A stretch of 64,000 nucleotides of DNA from Chelatococcus sp. (GTDB lineage Bacteria > Pseudomonadota > Alphaproteobacteria > Rhizobiales > Beijerinckiaceae). Shown one piece after another: positions 26,302 through 35,144 of this stretch. Position 1 is the first letter of the stretch. Each line of letters begins with the position of its first letter. The notes beneath the pieces are model-generated. The model had not been told where the DNA came from. It did not search any database and saw only the letters and a list, made by a program, of their open reading frames with translations. Where the stretch lies: contig QFQY01000001.1 in the NCBI GenBank assembly GCA_003248805.1, forward strand, positions 1 to 64,000, read 5' to 3'. A program made the position numbers and the translations under genes.

Positions 26302-26895
26302 TCAGAAGGGGTTCCACGTCGCCTGCGGCGTGAATTTGAGATAGCCGAGATTGACGCCCAGCCGCCAGCCGACGCCGGTGCGGATCGGCACGAGCGTGAC
26401 GCCTTCCGCCGCCATGGCGGTGAAGCCGAAGCCGCCGACGAAATAGGCCGAACCGTCGACGCCGACGAAGCGCTGGTAGAGCGCGTCCACCGCCGGCAGG
26501 TTGTAGACCAGCATCATGGTGCGGGCGCCCTCGCCACCGACGTCGAAACCGACGGAAGGACCTTGCCAGAACACCTTCCGGTCACCGGCATTGCGGGTGA
26601 ACAGCGTGCCTTCGCCATAGCGCAGGCCGCCGAAGAACGCGCCGGAGGCCTCCTGGCCGAGGACATAGCCGTTCGGCTCGCCCCAGCGGCGCACCGCCTC
26701 CTCGATCGTCAGCGCGAGCCCGCGCGAGACGTTGCCGAAGAACTGGTGGCCGGACGTCACCAGCTCGTTCTGCGAGAAGGAGCGCTGGCTGCCATAGGAC
26801 TGCGGCTGCTGCTGCGCGAGAGCCGGCAGCGCGGACAGGCCGGCTGTGGCGAGCGCGAGACCACCGGAGAGGAAACGGCGGCGGGTCTGCGTCAT
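26302..26895 (-). CDS. eipA: EipA/DUF1134 family periplasmic protein
   Basis: A 197-residue exported protein with a twin-arginine signal (TRRRFLSGGLALA, Ala-rich cleavage region near residue 27) followed by a DUF1134 domain: EEAVRRWGEPNGYVLGQEASGAFFGGLRYGEG and WQGPSVGFDVGG-like segments. Its homologue EipA supports cell-envelope integrity in Brucella and Caulobacter, where it is genetically linked to O-polysaccharide and periplasmic functions. In Caulobacter and Brucella the gene is CtrA-connected; I see no CtrA box directly in front of this copy. The family assignment is strong. Confidence 0.85.
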   Translation of the reverse strand: MTQTRRRFLSGGLALATAGLSALPALAQQQPQSYGSQRSFSQNELVTSGHQFFGNVSRGLALTIEEAVRRWGEPNGYVLGQEASGAFFGGLRYGEGTLFTRNAGDRKVFWQGPSVGFDVGGEGARTMMLVYNLPAVDALYQRFVGVDGSAYFVGGFGFTAMAAEGVTLVPIRTGVGWRLGVNLGYLKFTPQATWNPF

Positions 26896-27186
26896 GATCT
26901 CGGTCTCCAGACGAGGGCACGAGGCGGAAGGCCGCGCGCCGAAGCGGGTTCAAGGCTCGTTGCGGGAACGAAAGCACCCCGCTCGCGGGACGCGACGGCC
27001 GATACTGGGCCGGAATCCGGGCAGACACGGAGCCGGAAAGCGCCTGGCCTGCTGCCTCGGAACGGGACACCACGCAAATGCGAACCAATTCGGTAACCAC
27101 CCTGATACGCGCGAAGTGTATCCAAGGCGTGAAGATTCCTGAGGCCTGCGCGGCCCTGCGAGACGAGAAGGCGAGGATTTGCCGCG

Positions 27187-27720
27187 ATGAAGGCCTTTAC
27201 ATGGCAGCGCGCCCTGACGCTGGGCACGATGGCGGGCGCGCTCGCGGCATCCCTCGTCGCCGCTTCGGCCAATGCCCCGTCCCCGAGCGCCGTCGCTCTA
27301 CCCGACGGACTGCCCGCCCTGCCCTCCCTGACCCAGACGATGCAGAGCGACATGCGCACGGCGATGGGCTTGCGGGGGTTCGACCCGGTCGCCTACCGCG
27401 TCGACGGGCGGGCGGTCGCCGGACAGGCGAAGCATGAGCTCCTGCACGAGGGCATCGTCTGGCGCTTCGCTTCGGCCGCCAATCTCGCGGCCTTCAGCGA
27501 CGCACCGGAGGCCTATCTGCCGGCCTTCGCCGGCTTCGATCCGACCGGGGTCGTCGCGGGCGCGGCCATCGAGACCGATCCGCGCCAGTTCGCGATCGTC
27601 GGCAGCCGGCTGCTCCTGTTCAGCAGCGCGGAGAGCCGGTCGAAATTCCTGAAGAACGCCGCGCTGCTCGACCGGGCGGAAGCGGCCTGGCCGGCGCTTC
27701 GGCATACGATGGCCCGCTGA
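27187..27720 (+). CDS. Secreted YHS-domain protein
   Basis: A 177-residue protein with a signal peptide (residues 1-30, ending ASLVAASANA) and a YHS-like domain at about 62-118: GFDPVAYRVDGRAV, then VWRFASAANLAAF and PEAYLPAFAGF. YHS domains are often metal-linked, but the Cys that commonly ends bacterial YHS domains (GGYC) is not present; the motif ends AGFDPT. A GAGGATT ribosome site precedes the ATG. It is convergent with cysQ. Confidence 0.7.
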   Translation: MKAFTWQRALTLGTMAGALAASLVAASANAPSPSAVALPDGLPALPSLTQTMQSDMRTAMGLRGFDPVAYRVDGRAVAGQAKHELLHEGIVWRFASAANLAAFSDAPEAYLPAFAGFDPTGVVAGAAIETDPRQFAIVGSRLLLFSSAESRSKFLKNAALLDRAEAAWPALRHTMAR

Positions 27721-27732
27721 GGGCGGCTTCGG

Positions 27733-28578
27733 TCAGGCGGCCTGCGCACATCCGATGGCGCGCCGCGCGAGCGTCTCGCTCGACGCCGCGACGAAGGGCG
27801 GATTGCAATAGTGCCGGTCGAGGCGGCCATACTCCGGCACGGTCCCGTCGAGCGTCAGCACGATGCCACCCGCCGCCGCCAGGATCGCATCGCCGGCGGC
27901 GATGTCCCACTCCATGGTCTGGCCGACGCGGACATGCAGATCCGCCTCTCCCGAGGCGATCAGCCCGAACTTGACCGCCGACGACATGGGCAAGCGCGCG
28001 CTGGCGCACATGGAATGCACGATGTCCTCGCTGCGCCCGTCGCCGTGGAAACGGCTGACGAGCGTCACCGGCCCGCCCTCCGGCACGGGGCGGACGGCGA
28101 TGCGCCTGGGCTCGCCCTCGCCTCGACCATCCGCCGCGAGCGCCTGCGCGAAGGCATGCTCGCCGCCGAACCAGAGACGGCCCGAGGCGGGCGCCGCGAT
28201 CGCGCCGGCGATCGGCCGCCCGTCCCGGACGACGGCGATCGCGACACAGTAGCTGTCTCCGCCGGCGAGGAACTCGCGCGTGCCGTCGAGCGGATCGAGC
28301 AACACGAAGACACGCCCCGGCGCGACGGCAGCCACGCTTTCCTCGCTGACCACGGGAATGCCGGGGAGAAGGCGCGCGAGTGCGGCCTTGGCCGCCTTGT
28401 CGGCCTCGAGATCGGCGGAGCAGACCGGCGAGCCGTCGGCTTTCAGCCGGACATCCCTGGCGGCGCGCTTGGCGAGCAGCACCGCCGCCGCGGCGCCGGC
28501 CGCCTGCGCCAGCAGGCGGGCGAGCCCGTCGCAGTCCCGCAAGCGCGGATCGTCGATGGCGGCGCCGTTCATGCCCAT
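27733..28578 (-). CDS. cysQ: 3'(2'),5'-bisphosphate nucleotidase (CysQ, IMPase superfamily)
   Basis: A 281-residue inositol-monophosphatase-fold enzyme. Metal site 1 reads VVSEES, then LLDPLDGTREF (the DPxDGT signature) and WDIAAGDAIL. The order and spacing fit CysQ, which removes 3'-phosphoadenosine 5'-phosphate produced in sulfate assimilation and needs magnesium. The start is either 28578 or two codons later at 28572; both follow purine-rich bases. It is divergent from chpT across a short promoter region. Confidence 0.83.
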   Translation of the reverse strand: MGMNGAAIDDPRLRDCDGLARLLAQAAGAAAAVLLAKRAARDVRLKADGSPVCSADLEADKAAKAALARLLPGIPVVSEESVAAVAPGRVFVLLDPLDGTREFLAGGDSYCVAIAVVRDGRPIAGAIAAPASGRLWFGGEHAFAQALAADGRGEGEPRRIAVRPVPEGGPVTLVSRFHGDGRSEDIVHSMCASARLPMSSAVKFGLIASGEADLHVRVGQTMEWDIAAGDAILAAAGGIVLTLDGTVPEYGRLDRHYCNPPFVAASSETLARRAIGCAQAA

Positions 28579-28702
28579 TCCGCAATTCCCGGTTTCAGCG
28601 ACCATATCGGGGTTAACCACATGAAAACCAAGATGGCACCATATCTCGGGGACCAGGAGCGCATTCCCCGCGCCACGCCAGTTCGCCCAGGACGATCATC
28701 CC

Positions 28703-29344
28703 ATGACCGCCATCACGCTCGACCCGCTCGATCTGGCCGCGCTTCTCTGCAGCCGCGTCTGTCATGACGTGATCAGCCCGGTCGGTGCGATTGTCAACGC
28801 GCTCGAGGTCCTGGAGGAGGACGACCCCTCCATGCGCGACTTCGCGCTCGACCTCATCAAGAAGAGCGCGCGCAACGCTTCGGCGCGGCTGCAATTCGCC
28901 CGGCTCGCCTTCGGGGCTGCCGGCTCTGCCGGCGCCATGATCGATCTCGGCGATGCCGGCAACGTCGCGAACGGCTTCCTCAACGACGAGAAGCTTTCGC
29001 TCGACTGGGACGCCCCGCGCGCATTGCTGCCGAAGAACCAGGTCAAGCTGTTGCTCAACCTGCTGATCCTAGCGACGCAGGCGGTTCCGCGCGGCGGCAA
29101 GCTGGTCTCGCGCGCGGTCGTCGAAGGCGAGCAGGGCCGGTTCGAGATCACCGCGACCGGCTCGCATGCCCGAATTCCCGCCCATGTCGAGGAACTGCTG
29201 GCCGGCCGCTCCGAGAGCGGCGCGATCGACGCCCATGCGGTCCAGCCGCTTTACACCGGGATGGTCGCCAGGGCGGCCGACATGGCCATCACCTTCGCGA
29301 TCGAAGGCGACACGGTGACGATCACGGCGCGCAAAGCGTCCTGA
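28703..29344 (+). CDS. chpT: Histidine phosphotransferase ChpT
   Basis: A 213-residue dimeric-type phosphotransferase. The phosphorylatable His21 lies in CSRVCHDVISPVGAI, the DHp-like helix motif of ChpT; the C-terminal half is a degenerate Bergerat-like domain without a usable ATP site. ChpT relays phosphate from the kinase CckA to CtrA and CpdR in the alphaproteobacterial cell cycle. Here it lies upstream of the chemotaxis operon and about 6 kb from ctrA. cckA and cpdR are not in the window. Confidence 0.93.
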   Translation: MTAITLDPLDLAALLCSRVCHDVISPVGAIVNALEVLEEDDPSMRDFALDLIKKSARNASARLQFARLAFGAAGSAGAMIDLGDAGNVANGFLNDEKLSLDWDAPRALLPKNQVKLLLNLLILATQAVPRGGKLVSRAVVEGEQGRFEITATGSHARIPAHVEELLAGRSESGAIDAHAVQPLYTGMVARAADMAITFAIEGDTVTITARKAS

Positions 29345-29401
29345 ACCGTCGATCCCGGCCTGCAAGGGTCGCATCCGACCGCCGATCTCAACTCATCTTA
29401 A

Positions 29402-29434
29402 ACCACTCTGCTGCTTAGCTGTCGGCAGAGTGGT
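29402..29434 (+). promoter_or_regulatory. Perfect inverted repeat in the cheA leader
   Basis: A perfect 10-bp inverted repeat (29402-29411 with 29425-29434) with a 13-base spacer ends 21 bases before the cheA ATG. It could be an operator for a dimeric regulator or an mRNA hairpin influencing cheA translation. There is no U tract, so a terminator is less likely. Confidence 0.5.
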
Positions 29435-29455
29435 CCCGTTCGAGATGGTCGCTGT

Positions 29456-32041
29456 ATGGACGATTTGCTGCAGGAGTTCCTGACGGAGACCGCCGAGAAT
29501 CTCGACACGGTCGACCGCGAGCTCGTGCGCTTCGAACAGGACCCGAACGACCGGGCGATCCTGCGCAACATCTTCCGCCTCGTCCATACGGTGAAGGGCA
29601 CCTGCGGCTTCATCGGCCTGCCGCGGCTGGAGGCCCTGACGCATGCGGCCGAATCCGTCATCGGCCAGTTCCAGAACGGCGCCGTCGTCAGCGTCTCGGC
29701 GGTCACCGCCATCCTCGAGACGATCGACCGGATCAAGGACATCCTCTCCGAACTCGCCGACAAGGGCGAGGAGCCGCCGGGCAGCGACCAGCTCCTGATC
29801 GGCGAACTGCGCGCGCTGGCCGAGAGCGCGGCCGCGGATCTCGCGCAGCGCAGCCCCGAGCCCCAGGACCCGGTTGCCGCCTACCTCGCCCGGCACGGGG
29901 CGGCGGCCGAGAACGACGCGCTCGATCTCGTCTTCCGCAGCGCGCCCGAGCCGAAGCGCGACACCGAGGGGCGCATCGTCTCCGAGGACGGCGCCGCGGC
30001 CGAGAAGCCGCGCCAGACCGGCCCCGCCACGCTGCGCGTCGCCGTGGACACCATCGAGCACCTGATGACGATGGTGTCGGAACTCGTTCTGACGCGGAAC
30101 CAATTGCTGGAGATATCGCGCCGGCAGGAAGATTCCGGGCTCAGGGCGCCGCTTCAGCGCCTGTCCCTGATCACGGCGGAGCTGCAGGACGGCGTCATGA
30201 AGACGCGCATGCAGCCGATCGGCAACGCCTGGTCGAAGCTGCCCCGCATCGTGCGCGACCTCGGCACCGAGCTCGGCAAGCAGATCGAGCTCGTGACCGA
30301 AGGCGCCGATACCGAGCTGGACCGGCAGATCCTCGACATGATCCGCGACCCGCTGACCCATATGGTCCGCAACTGCGCCGATCATGCGATCGAACCCCCG
30401 GCCGAAAGGCTGGCGGCCGGCAAGCCGGCCCATGGCACGATCCGCCTGGCCGCCTATCACGAGGGCGGCTCCGTCACCATCGCCGTCTCCGACGACGGGC
30501 GCGGCCTCGATCTCGACCGCATCCGCAGCAAGGCCGCCGCGCAGGGCCTGGCCAGCGAGAGCGAGCTCGACCGCATGGGCGAGACGCGGCTGAGCCGCCT
30601 GATCTTCCATCCGGGCTTCTCCACGGCGGACAGCGTCACCGCGATTTCGGGGCGCGGCATCGGCATGGACGTGGTCAAGTCGAACGTCGACGCGATCGGC
30701 GGCGTCATCGACCTCGTCTCGCACCCGGGCCAGGGGACCACGTTCACGATCAAGATCCCTCTGACGCTCGCCATCGTTTCTGCCCTGATCGTGGTCGCCG
30801 ACGGCCAGCGCTTCGCCATCCCGCAGGTCGTGGTGCGCGAGCTCCTCCGCGTGAAGGCCGGCTCCGACCACGAGATCGAACGCATCGACGGCGCGCCCGT
30901 CCTGCGCTTGCGCGGGCACCTTCTCCCGCTCGTGGCGCTCTCGACGCTGATGGGCTCCGCGGAGCGCGGCTCGGACGACGGCTTCATCGTGGTCACGCAG
31001 ATCGGCGAGCGCCAGTTCGGCATCCTCGTCGACAGCGTCTTCCACACCGAAGAGATCGTCGTGAAGCCGATGTCGAGCAAGCTGCGCCATATCCAGCTCT
31101 TCTCGGGCAACACGATCCTCGGCGACGGTGCCGTGGTGCTGATCGTCGACCCCAACGGCATCGCCGCGAGGCTGGGCGCCGCCGCTCAGGAGACGGCGAT
31201 GCGCGACCAGGCCGCCCTCGCGGCGGCTCCCGTCTCCGAGCGGACGACGATGCTCGTCTTCCGCACCGGCTCCGACAGCGTCAAGGCGGTGCCGCTCTCG
31301 CTGGTGACGCGCCTCGAGGAGGTCGACGCCAGCCAGTTGCAGAACGGCGGCGGGCGCATCCTGCTGCACTATCGCGGCCGGCTCGTCCCGGTGGTCCCGG
31401 TGGCCGAAACGCGCCTGCGCGCGAGCGGCCTCCAGCCACTGGTGATCATCTCCGAGGGCGAGATGACCATCGCGCTGGCGGTCGAGGCCATCGTCGACAT
31501 CGTCGACGAGCCGCTCGAGGTCGAGATGTCCGTGTCGCAGGACTCGGCGATCATCGGGCCGGCCATGATCGGCGGCCGTGCGGTCGACATCATCGACCTC
31601 GCGCACTACCTGCCGATGACGGAGAGCAACTGGCTGGCCGCCCGCCGGGGAGCGGAACGGACGGCGACGTCGCAGATGCTGCTCGTCGAGCCGTCCGACT
31701 TCCTGCGCGAAATGCTGGGGCCGGTGCTGAAGGCGTCCGGCCATCGCGTCACGGCCGTCCCCGACGTCGCGGACGCGGCCGCGCGCCTGTCCGGCGACGC
31801 CTTCGGGACCATCCTGATCGACCTCGATCGCGATCCCGCTGCCGCCTTCGCCTTCTCCGCGACGCTGCGCGCCGACGGCGAGGCCGCCCCACGGATCGTC
31901 GGCCTGAGCACCCTGCCCACGCCCGATCTGCAGGACAGGGCAGAACGGGCCGGCATCGACGGCGTGGTCGCGAAATTCGATCGGCGCGCGCTGCTGGCCA
32001 GGCTGGCGGAGCGCTCGGACGAATTGAGGAACGCCGCATGA
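29456..32041 (+). CDS. cheA: Chemotaxis histidine kinase CheA with second CheW-like domain and degenerate receiver
   Basis: An 861-residue CheA. HPt domain 1-105 with His44 (RLVHTVKGTCGF); no clear P2; dimerisation P3 at about 190-250; ATPase P4 at about 250-430 with N box MVRNCADHAIE, DDGRGLD, GFSTAD and GRGIGMD; P5 CheW-like at 440-580. A second CheW-like module follows at about 590-725, and a receiver-like domain at 740-855. In that receiver the usual acidic pair reads VEPSD, while Asp (LIDLD) and Lys (VAKFD) remain. It controls flagellar switching through CheY and is the first gene of the che operon. Confidence 0.93.
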   Translation: MDDLLQEFLTETAENLDTVDRELVRFEQDPNDRAILRNIFRLVHTVKGTCGFIGLPRLEALTHAAESVIGQFQNGAVVSVSAVTAILETIDRIKDILSELADKGEEPPGSDQLLIGELRALAESAAADLAQRSPEPQDPVAAYLARHGAAAENDALDLVFRSAPEPKRDTEGRIVSEDGAAAEKPRQTGPATLRVAVDTIEHLMTMVSELVLTRNQLLEISRRQEDSGLRAPLQRLSLITAELQDGVMKTRMQPIGNAWSKLPRIVRDLGTELGKQIELVTEGADTELDRQILDMIRDPLTHMVRNCADHAIEPPAERLAAGKPAHGTIRLAAYHEGGSVTIAVSDDGRGLDLDRIRSKAAAQGLASESELDRMGETRLSRLIFHPGFSTADSVTAISGRGIGMDVVKSNVDAIGGVIDLVSHPGQGTTFTIKIPLTLAIVSALIVVADGQRFAIPQVVVRELLRVKAGSDHEIERIDGAPVLRLRGHLLPLVALSTLMGSAERGSDDGFIVVTQIGERQFGILVDSVFHTEEIVVKPMSSKLRHIQLFSGNTILGDGAVVLIVDPNGIAARLGAAAQETAMRDQAALAAAPVSERTTMLVFRTGSDSVKAVPLSLVTRLEEVDASQLQNGGGRILLHYRGRLVPVVPVAETRLRASGLQPLVIISEGEMTIALAVEAIVDIVDEPLEVEMSVSQDSAIIGPAMIGGRAVDIIDLAHYLPMTESNWLAARRGAERTATSQMLLVEPSDFLREMLGPVLKASGHRVTAVPDVADAAARLSGDAFGTILIDLDRDPAAAFAFSATLRADGEAAPRIVGLSTLPTPDLQDRAERAGIDGVVAKFDRRALLARLAERSDELRNAA

Positions 32042-32544
32042 GCGCGCCCGTGGCCATCGAACCGTCCTCGGAACCCGCGATCGCCGGCACCGGCGAATCC
32101 CTCGACTACGTCACCATCACGATCGGCGATCAGCTGCTCGGACTGCCGATCGGCAAGGTCCAGGACGTCTTCATCACCAACCGCATCACGCGCGTGCCCT
32201 GTGCGCCGGCCGAGATCGTCGGACTCCTGAACCTGCGCGGGCGGACCGTCACGGCAATCTGCCTCCGCCAACGGCTCGGCCGCGGGGCGGAGCGGCGACA
32301 GGTGGTCGAAGGCCGCGACATGGTCGCCGTCGGCATCGACCACGAGGGCGAAGCCTATGCCCTCATCGTCGACTCGGTCGGCGAGGTCATGCGGCTCGAC
32401 AACTCCACCCTGGAGCCTCCTCCGATCAATCTCGGACGCGGCTGGGCCGACCTCGCCATCGGGATCCATCGCCTGACCGACCGGCTGCTGGTGGTGCTGG
32501 ATATCGACGCCATCATGGACTTTCACCTTCACATTGCCGCCTGA
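32038..32544 (+). CDS. cheW: Chemotaxis coupling protein CheW
   Basis: A 168-residue CheW that links methyl-accepting receptors to CheA. After a short disordered N-terminus it has the canonical fold segments VTITIGDQLLGLPIGKVQDVF, NRITRVPCAPAEIVGLLNLRGRTVTAI and YALIVDSVGEVMRL. The conserved Arg of NLRGR that contacts receptors is present. Its ATG overlaps the cheA stop (ATGA), so it is translated together with the kinase. Confidence 0.93.
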   Translation: MSAPVAIEPSSEPAIAGTGESLDYVTITIGDQLLGLPIGKVQDVFITNRITRVPCAPAEIVGLLNLRGRTVTAICLRQRLGRGAERRQVVEGRDMVAVGIDHEGEAYALIVDSVGEVMRLDNSTLEPPPINLGRGWADLAIGIHRLTDRLLVVLDIDAIMDFHLHIAA

Positions 32545-32572
32545 GCCGCGGCCTGAAACTTTGGGAACCGCC

Positions 32573-32938
32573 ATGAAATATTGTCTCGTCGTCGACGACT
32601 CAGCCGTGATCCGCAAGGTTGCCAGGCGCATCCTGGAAGGCCTCCAGTTCCGCATCGCCGAGGCCGAGGACGGCGCCCGCGCGATCGACTCCTGCAAGAG
32701 CGAGATGCCGGACGCGGTGCTGCTCGACTGGAACATGCCGATCATGGACGGCTACGACTTCCTGCATACGCTGCGGCAGATGCCCGGCGGGAAGCGTCCC
32801 AAGGTCGTCTTCTGCACCACCGAGAACGACATCGCCCACATCGCCCGGGCCATGCATGCCGGCGCGGACGAGTACATCATGAAGCCGTTCGACAAGGACA
32901 TCGTCGCCTCGAAGTTCCACCAAGTCGGCCTCCTGTGA
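32573..32938 (+). CDS. cheY: Single-domain response regulator CheY
   Basis: A 121-residue receiver. The acidic pair is Asp8-Asp9, the phosphoacceptor is Asp52 (LLDWNMP), the switch Thr is near 82-83, and Lys104 is in IMKPFD; all are intact. Phospho-CheY binds the flagellar switch. WNMP and KPF are typical of CheY. The ATG at 32573 follows GGGAACCGCC; a longer frame overlapping cheW lacks support. Confidence 0.93.
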   Translation: MKYCLVVDDSAVIRKVARRILEGLQFRIAEAEDGARAIDSCKSEMPDAVLLDWNMPIMDGYDFLHTLRQMPGGKRPKVVFCTTENDIAHIARAMHAGADEYIMKPFDKDIVASKFHQVGLL

Positions 32939-32966
32939 AGGCAGGACGCACGCGGGAACCCAGCCC

Positions 32967-34082
32967 ATGACTGCCACCGGCTTAGCGGTCGCGACGGCGC
33001 CCCAGCGTTGCAGGACGGTGGTGATCGCCGATGATTCGGTGATCGTCCGCGGCCTCTTCGCGCGCTGGCTCGGCGAGAGCGGCAGCTTCCACGTCGTCGC
33101 GGTGGCCGGCGACGGCGAAACCGCCATCGCTCATGCGAGCCGCTTCAAGCCCGATCTGATGGTGCTCGACCTCGACATGCCCGGCATCGACGGGTCCGAG
33201 GCACTCCCGCGCATCCTGGAGGAGAGCCCGGCGACCGGCGTGCTGCTCGCGGCGACGCTGAGCGAGCGCAACACCCGGCTCGCGCTCGAATGCATGACGA
33301 AGGGCGCCATGGACATCCTCGCCATGCCGGAGAGCCGACGCGGCCTGACGATGTCCCTCGACTTCCGCAGCGAGTTCCTGCTGAAGCTCGGCCATATCGC
33401 GCAGAACGCGCGCAAGCCCGGCTCACTGCCCCTGGAATTCGATCTCGACCTGCGCCCCGCCGCCGGCCCCGTGGACCTGCGTCCGCTGGTCACGGTGATG
33501 CCGCGCTATCTCGTCATCGGCGCGTCCACCGGCGGCCCTCGCGCGGTCGCCAAGCTCCTCTTCGACATCGGCGACGCGCTTCAGGACGTGGCGACGATCG
33601 TCGTCCAGCATATGCCGCCGCTCTTCACCGCGTCCTTCGCCGACCAGGTCGCGGAGCATGTCGGAGTGCCCGCGCGAGAGCCCTATGACGGCGAGCGCTT
33701 CACCCGTGGCGTGGTCTATGTCGCGCCGGGCGGCCGCCATCTCGGCATCGATCGCAGGCTCGGCCACCTCGTCGCCAGCATCAGCGACGGCCCCCCGGTG
33801 CGGTTCTGCCGCCCGGCGGTCGACGTGCTCTTCGCCGACGCCGCGAGCCATGTCGGCGCCGCCGCGCTCGGCGTCGTGCTGACCGGAATGGGCAGCGACG
33901 GCACGGACGGCGCGACGGCCCTGCGCAAGGTGGGCGCGGCGGTGATCGCGCAGGACGAGGCATCGAGCGTCATCTGGGGCATGCCGGGCTCGGTCGTGCG
34001 GGCACGACAGGCCAGCGCCGTGGTCGCGCTCGACGAGATGGGCGCATCGGTCAGGGGGCTCCTGAGGAGCGCCCACCTATGA
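32967..34082 (+). CDS. cheB: Protein-glutamate methylesterase CheB
   Basis: A 371-residue CheB: receiver domain (about 17-130) with the acidic pair Asp22-Asp23 and phosphoacceptor Asp68 (VLDLDMP), a linker, then the methylesterase domain with catalytic Ser (IGASTGGPRA), His (VQHMPPLF) and Asp (LTGMGSDGTDGA). The receiver Lys normally near the end of strand 5 is absent; the site reads DILAMPES. It demethylates chemoreceptors for adaptation. Its stop overlaps the start of cheR. Confidence 0.93.
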   Translation: MTATGLAVATAPQRCRTVVIADDSVIVRGLFARWLGESGSFHVVAVAGDGETAIAHASRFKPDLMVLDLDMPGIDGSEALPRILEESPATGVLLAATLSERNTRLALECMTKGAMDILAMPESRRGLTMSLDFRSEFLLKLGHIAQNARKPGSLPLEFDLDLRPAAGPVDLRPLVTVMPRYLVIGASTGGPRAVAKLLFDIGDALQDVATIVVQHMPPLFTASFADQVAEHVGVPAREPYDGERFTRGVVYVAPGGRHLGIDRRLGHLVASISDGPPVRFCRPAVDVLFADAASHVGAAALGVVLTGMGSDGTDGATALRKVGAAVIAQDEASSVIWGMPGSVVRARQASAVVALDEMGASVRGLLRSAHL

Positions 34083-34963
34083 TATCCGAAGCCGATTTCG
34101 ACTATCTCCGCCGAATGCTGCACGACCGGTCGGGCCTGTCGCTCGGACCGGACAAGCGCTACCTCGCCGACAGCCGCCTCTCGATGCTGTGCCGGCGCAG
34201 GAGGATCGAGCATCTCGGCCAGCTGATGCTGCAGTTGCGCCAGGGCAGGGACGCGGCGCTGGAGAACGCGGTCGTCGAGGCGATGACCACGAACGAGACC
34301 CTGTTCTTCCGCGACAGCACCCCGTTCGACCTGTTCCGCGATGTCATCATGCCGGGGAAGCTCGACGCGAACGCCGCGACCCGCAAACTCAGGATCTGGT
34401 GCGCGGCGGTCTCGAGCGGCCAGGAAGCCTACTCGCTCGCCATGATCCTCGACGACATGGCCGACAGGCTGGCCGGCTGGAATGTCGAGATCCTCGGGAC
34501 GGACATCTCCTCGGACGTCGTCGAGAAGGCGCGCGCCGGCCTCTACAGCCAGTTCGAGGTCCAGCGCGGCCTGCCGATCCGCATGCTGCTGAAGCACTTC
34601 CGCAAGGACGGCGAAAGGTGGCGGATTTCGGACCGGCTGCGCGCCATGGTCGACATCCGGCAGCACAACCTGCTCGACCCGGCCGACCATCTCGGGCTGT
34701 TCGACGTGATCTTCTGCCGCAACGTCCTGATCTATTTCGACATTCAGACAAAGACCCGGGTGCTCTCGGCCATCGCACGGCGGCTCGCCCCTGACGGGGT
34801 GCTGCTGCTCGGCGCAACCGAGACGGTCATCGGCCTGCCGACCCCCCTGATATCGGACGGGCAGCACCGCAGCCTGTACCGCAACGGCCTGCGCCACTCG
34901 CCGCCTCCGGCGGCGAATTCGACCGCGCCGCTCCCGGCGGCCCTCGCCAAGAAGGCGATCTGA
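34079..34963 (+). CDS. cheR: Chemoreceptor methyltransferase CheR
   Basis: A 294-residue CheR. The N-terminal helical domain leads to MTTNETLFFRD, followed by the SAM-binding region RIWCAAVSSGQEAYSLAM, then LGTDIS and FDVIFCRNVLIYF, all diagnostic of CheR. It uses SAM to methylate receptor glutamates and is opposed by CheB. It overlaps cheB by four bases (ATGA) and is the last gene of the che operon. Standard CheR has the sequence GCSTGEE-like at the SAM loop; here it is AAVSSGQEA. Confidence 0.93.
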   Translation: MISEADFDYLRRMLHDRSGLSLGPDKRYLADSRLSMLCRRRRIEHLGQLMLQLRQGRDAALENAVVEAMTTNETLFFRDSTPFDLFRDVIMPGKLDANAATRKLRIWCAAVSSGQEAYSLAMILDDMADRLAGWNVEILGTDISSDVVEKARAGLYSQFEVQRGLPIRMLLKHFRKDGERWRISDRLRAMVDIRQHNLLDPADHLGLFDVIFCRNVLIYFDIQTKTRVLSAIARRLAPDGVLLLGATETVIGLPTPLISDGQHRSLYRNGLRHSPPPAANSTAPLPAALAKKAI

Positions 34964-35035
34964 GCCGGCGATCCGAGCCGGTGCCCCCCCGGGGGCCGTG
35001 GGGCGGTTGGCGGCGCCCCCATTCGCCTCGGCGAC

Positions 35036-35062
35036 AAACAAAAACCCCGCCTCTCGGCGGGG
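35036..35062 (-). terminator. Intrinsic terminator of ctrA
   Basis: On the minus strand a 7-bp GC stem (35045-35051 with 35056-35062) with a four-base loop is followed by a T-rich run (TTTTTGTTTG). It lies about 80 bases after the ctrA stop. On the plus strand the hairpin follows cheR, but without a downstream U tract. Confidence 0.8.
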
Positions 35063-35144
35063 TCCCCGTCGACCTGTCGTTTACATCCGACGATCAGGTC
35101 AAGAGATGGTATGGCGGTCCTTGATGACCGCCTGATGACGTTCG

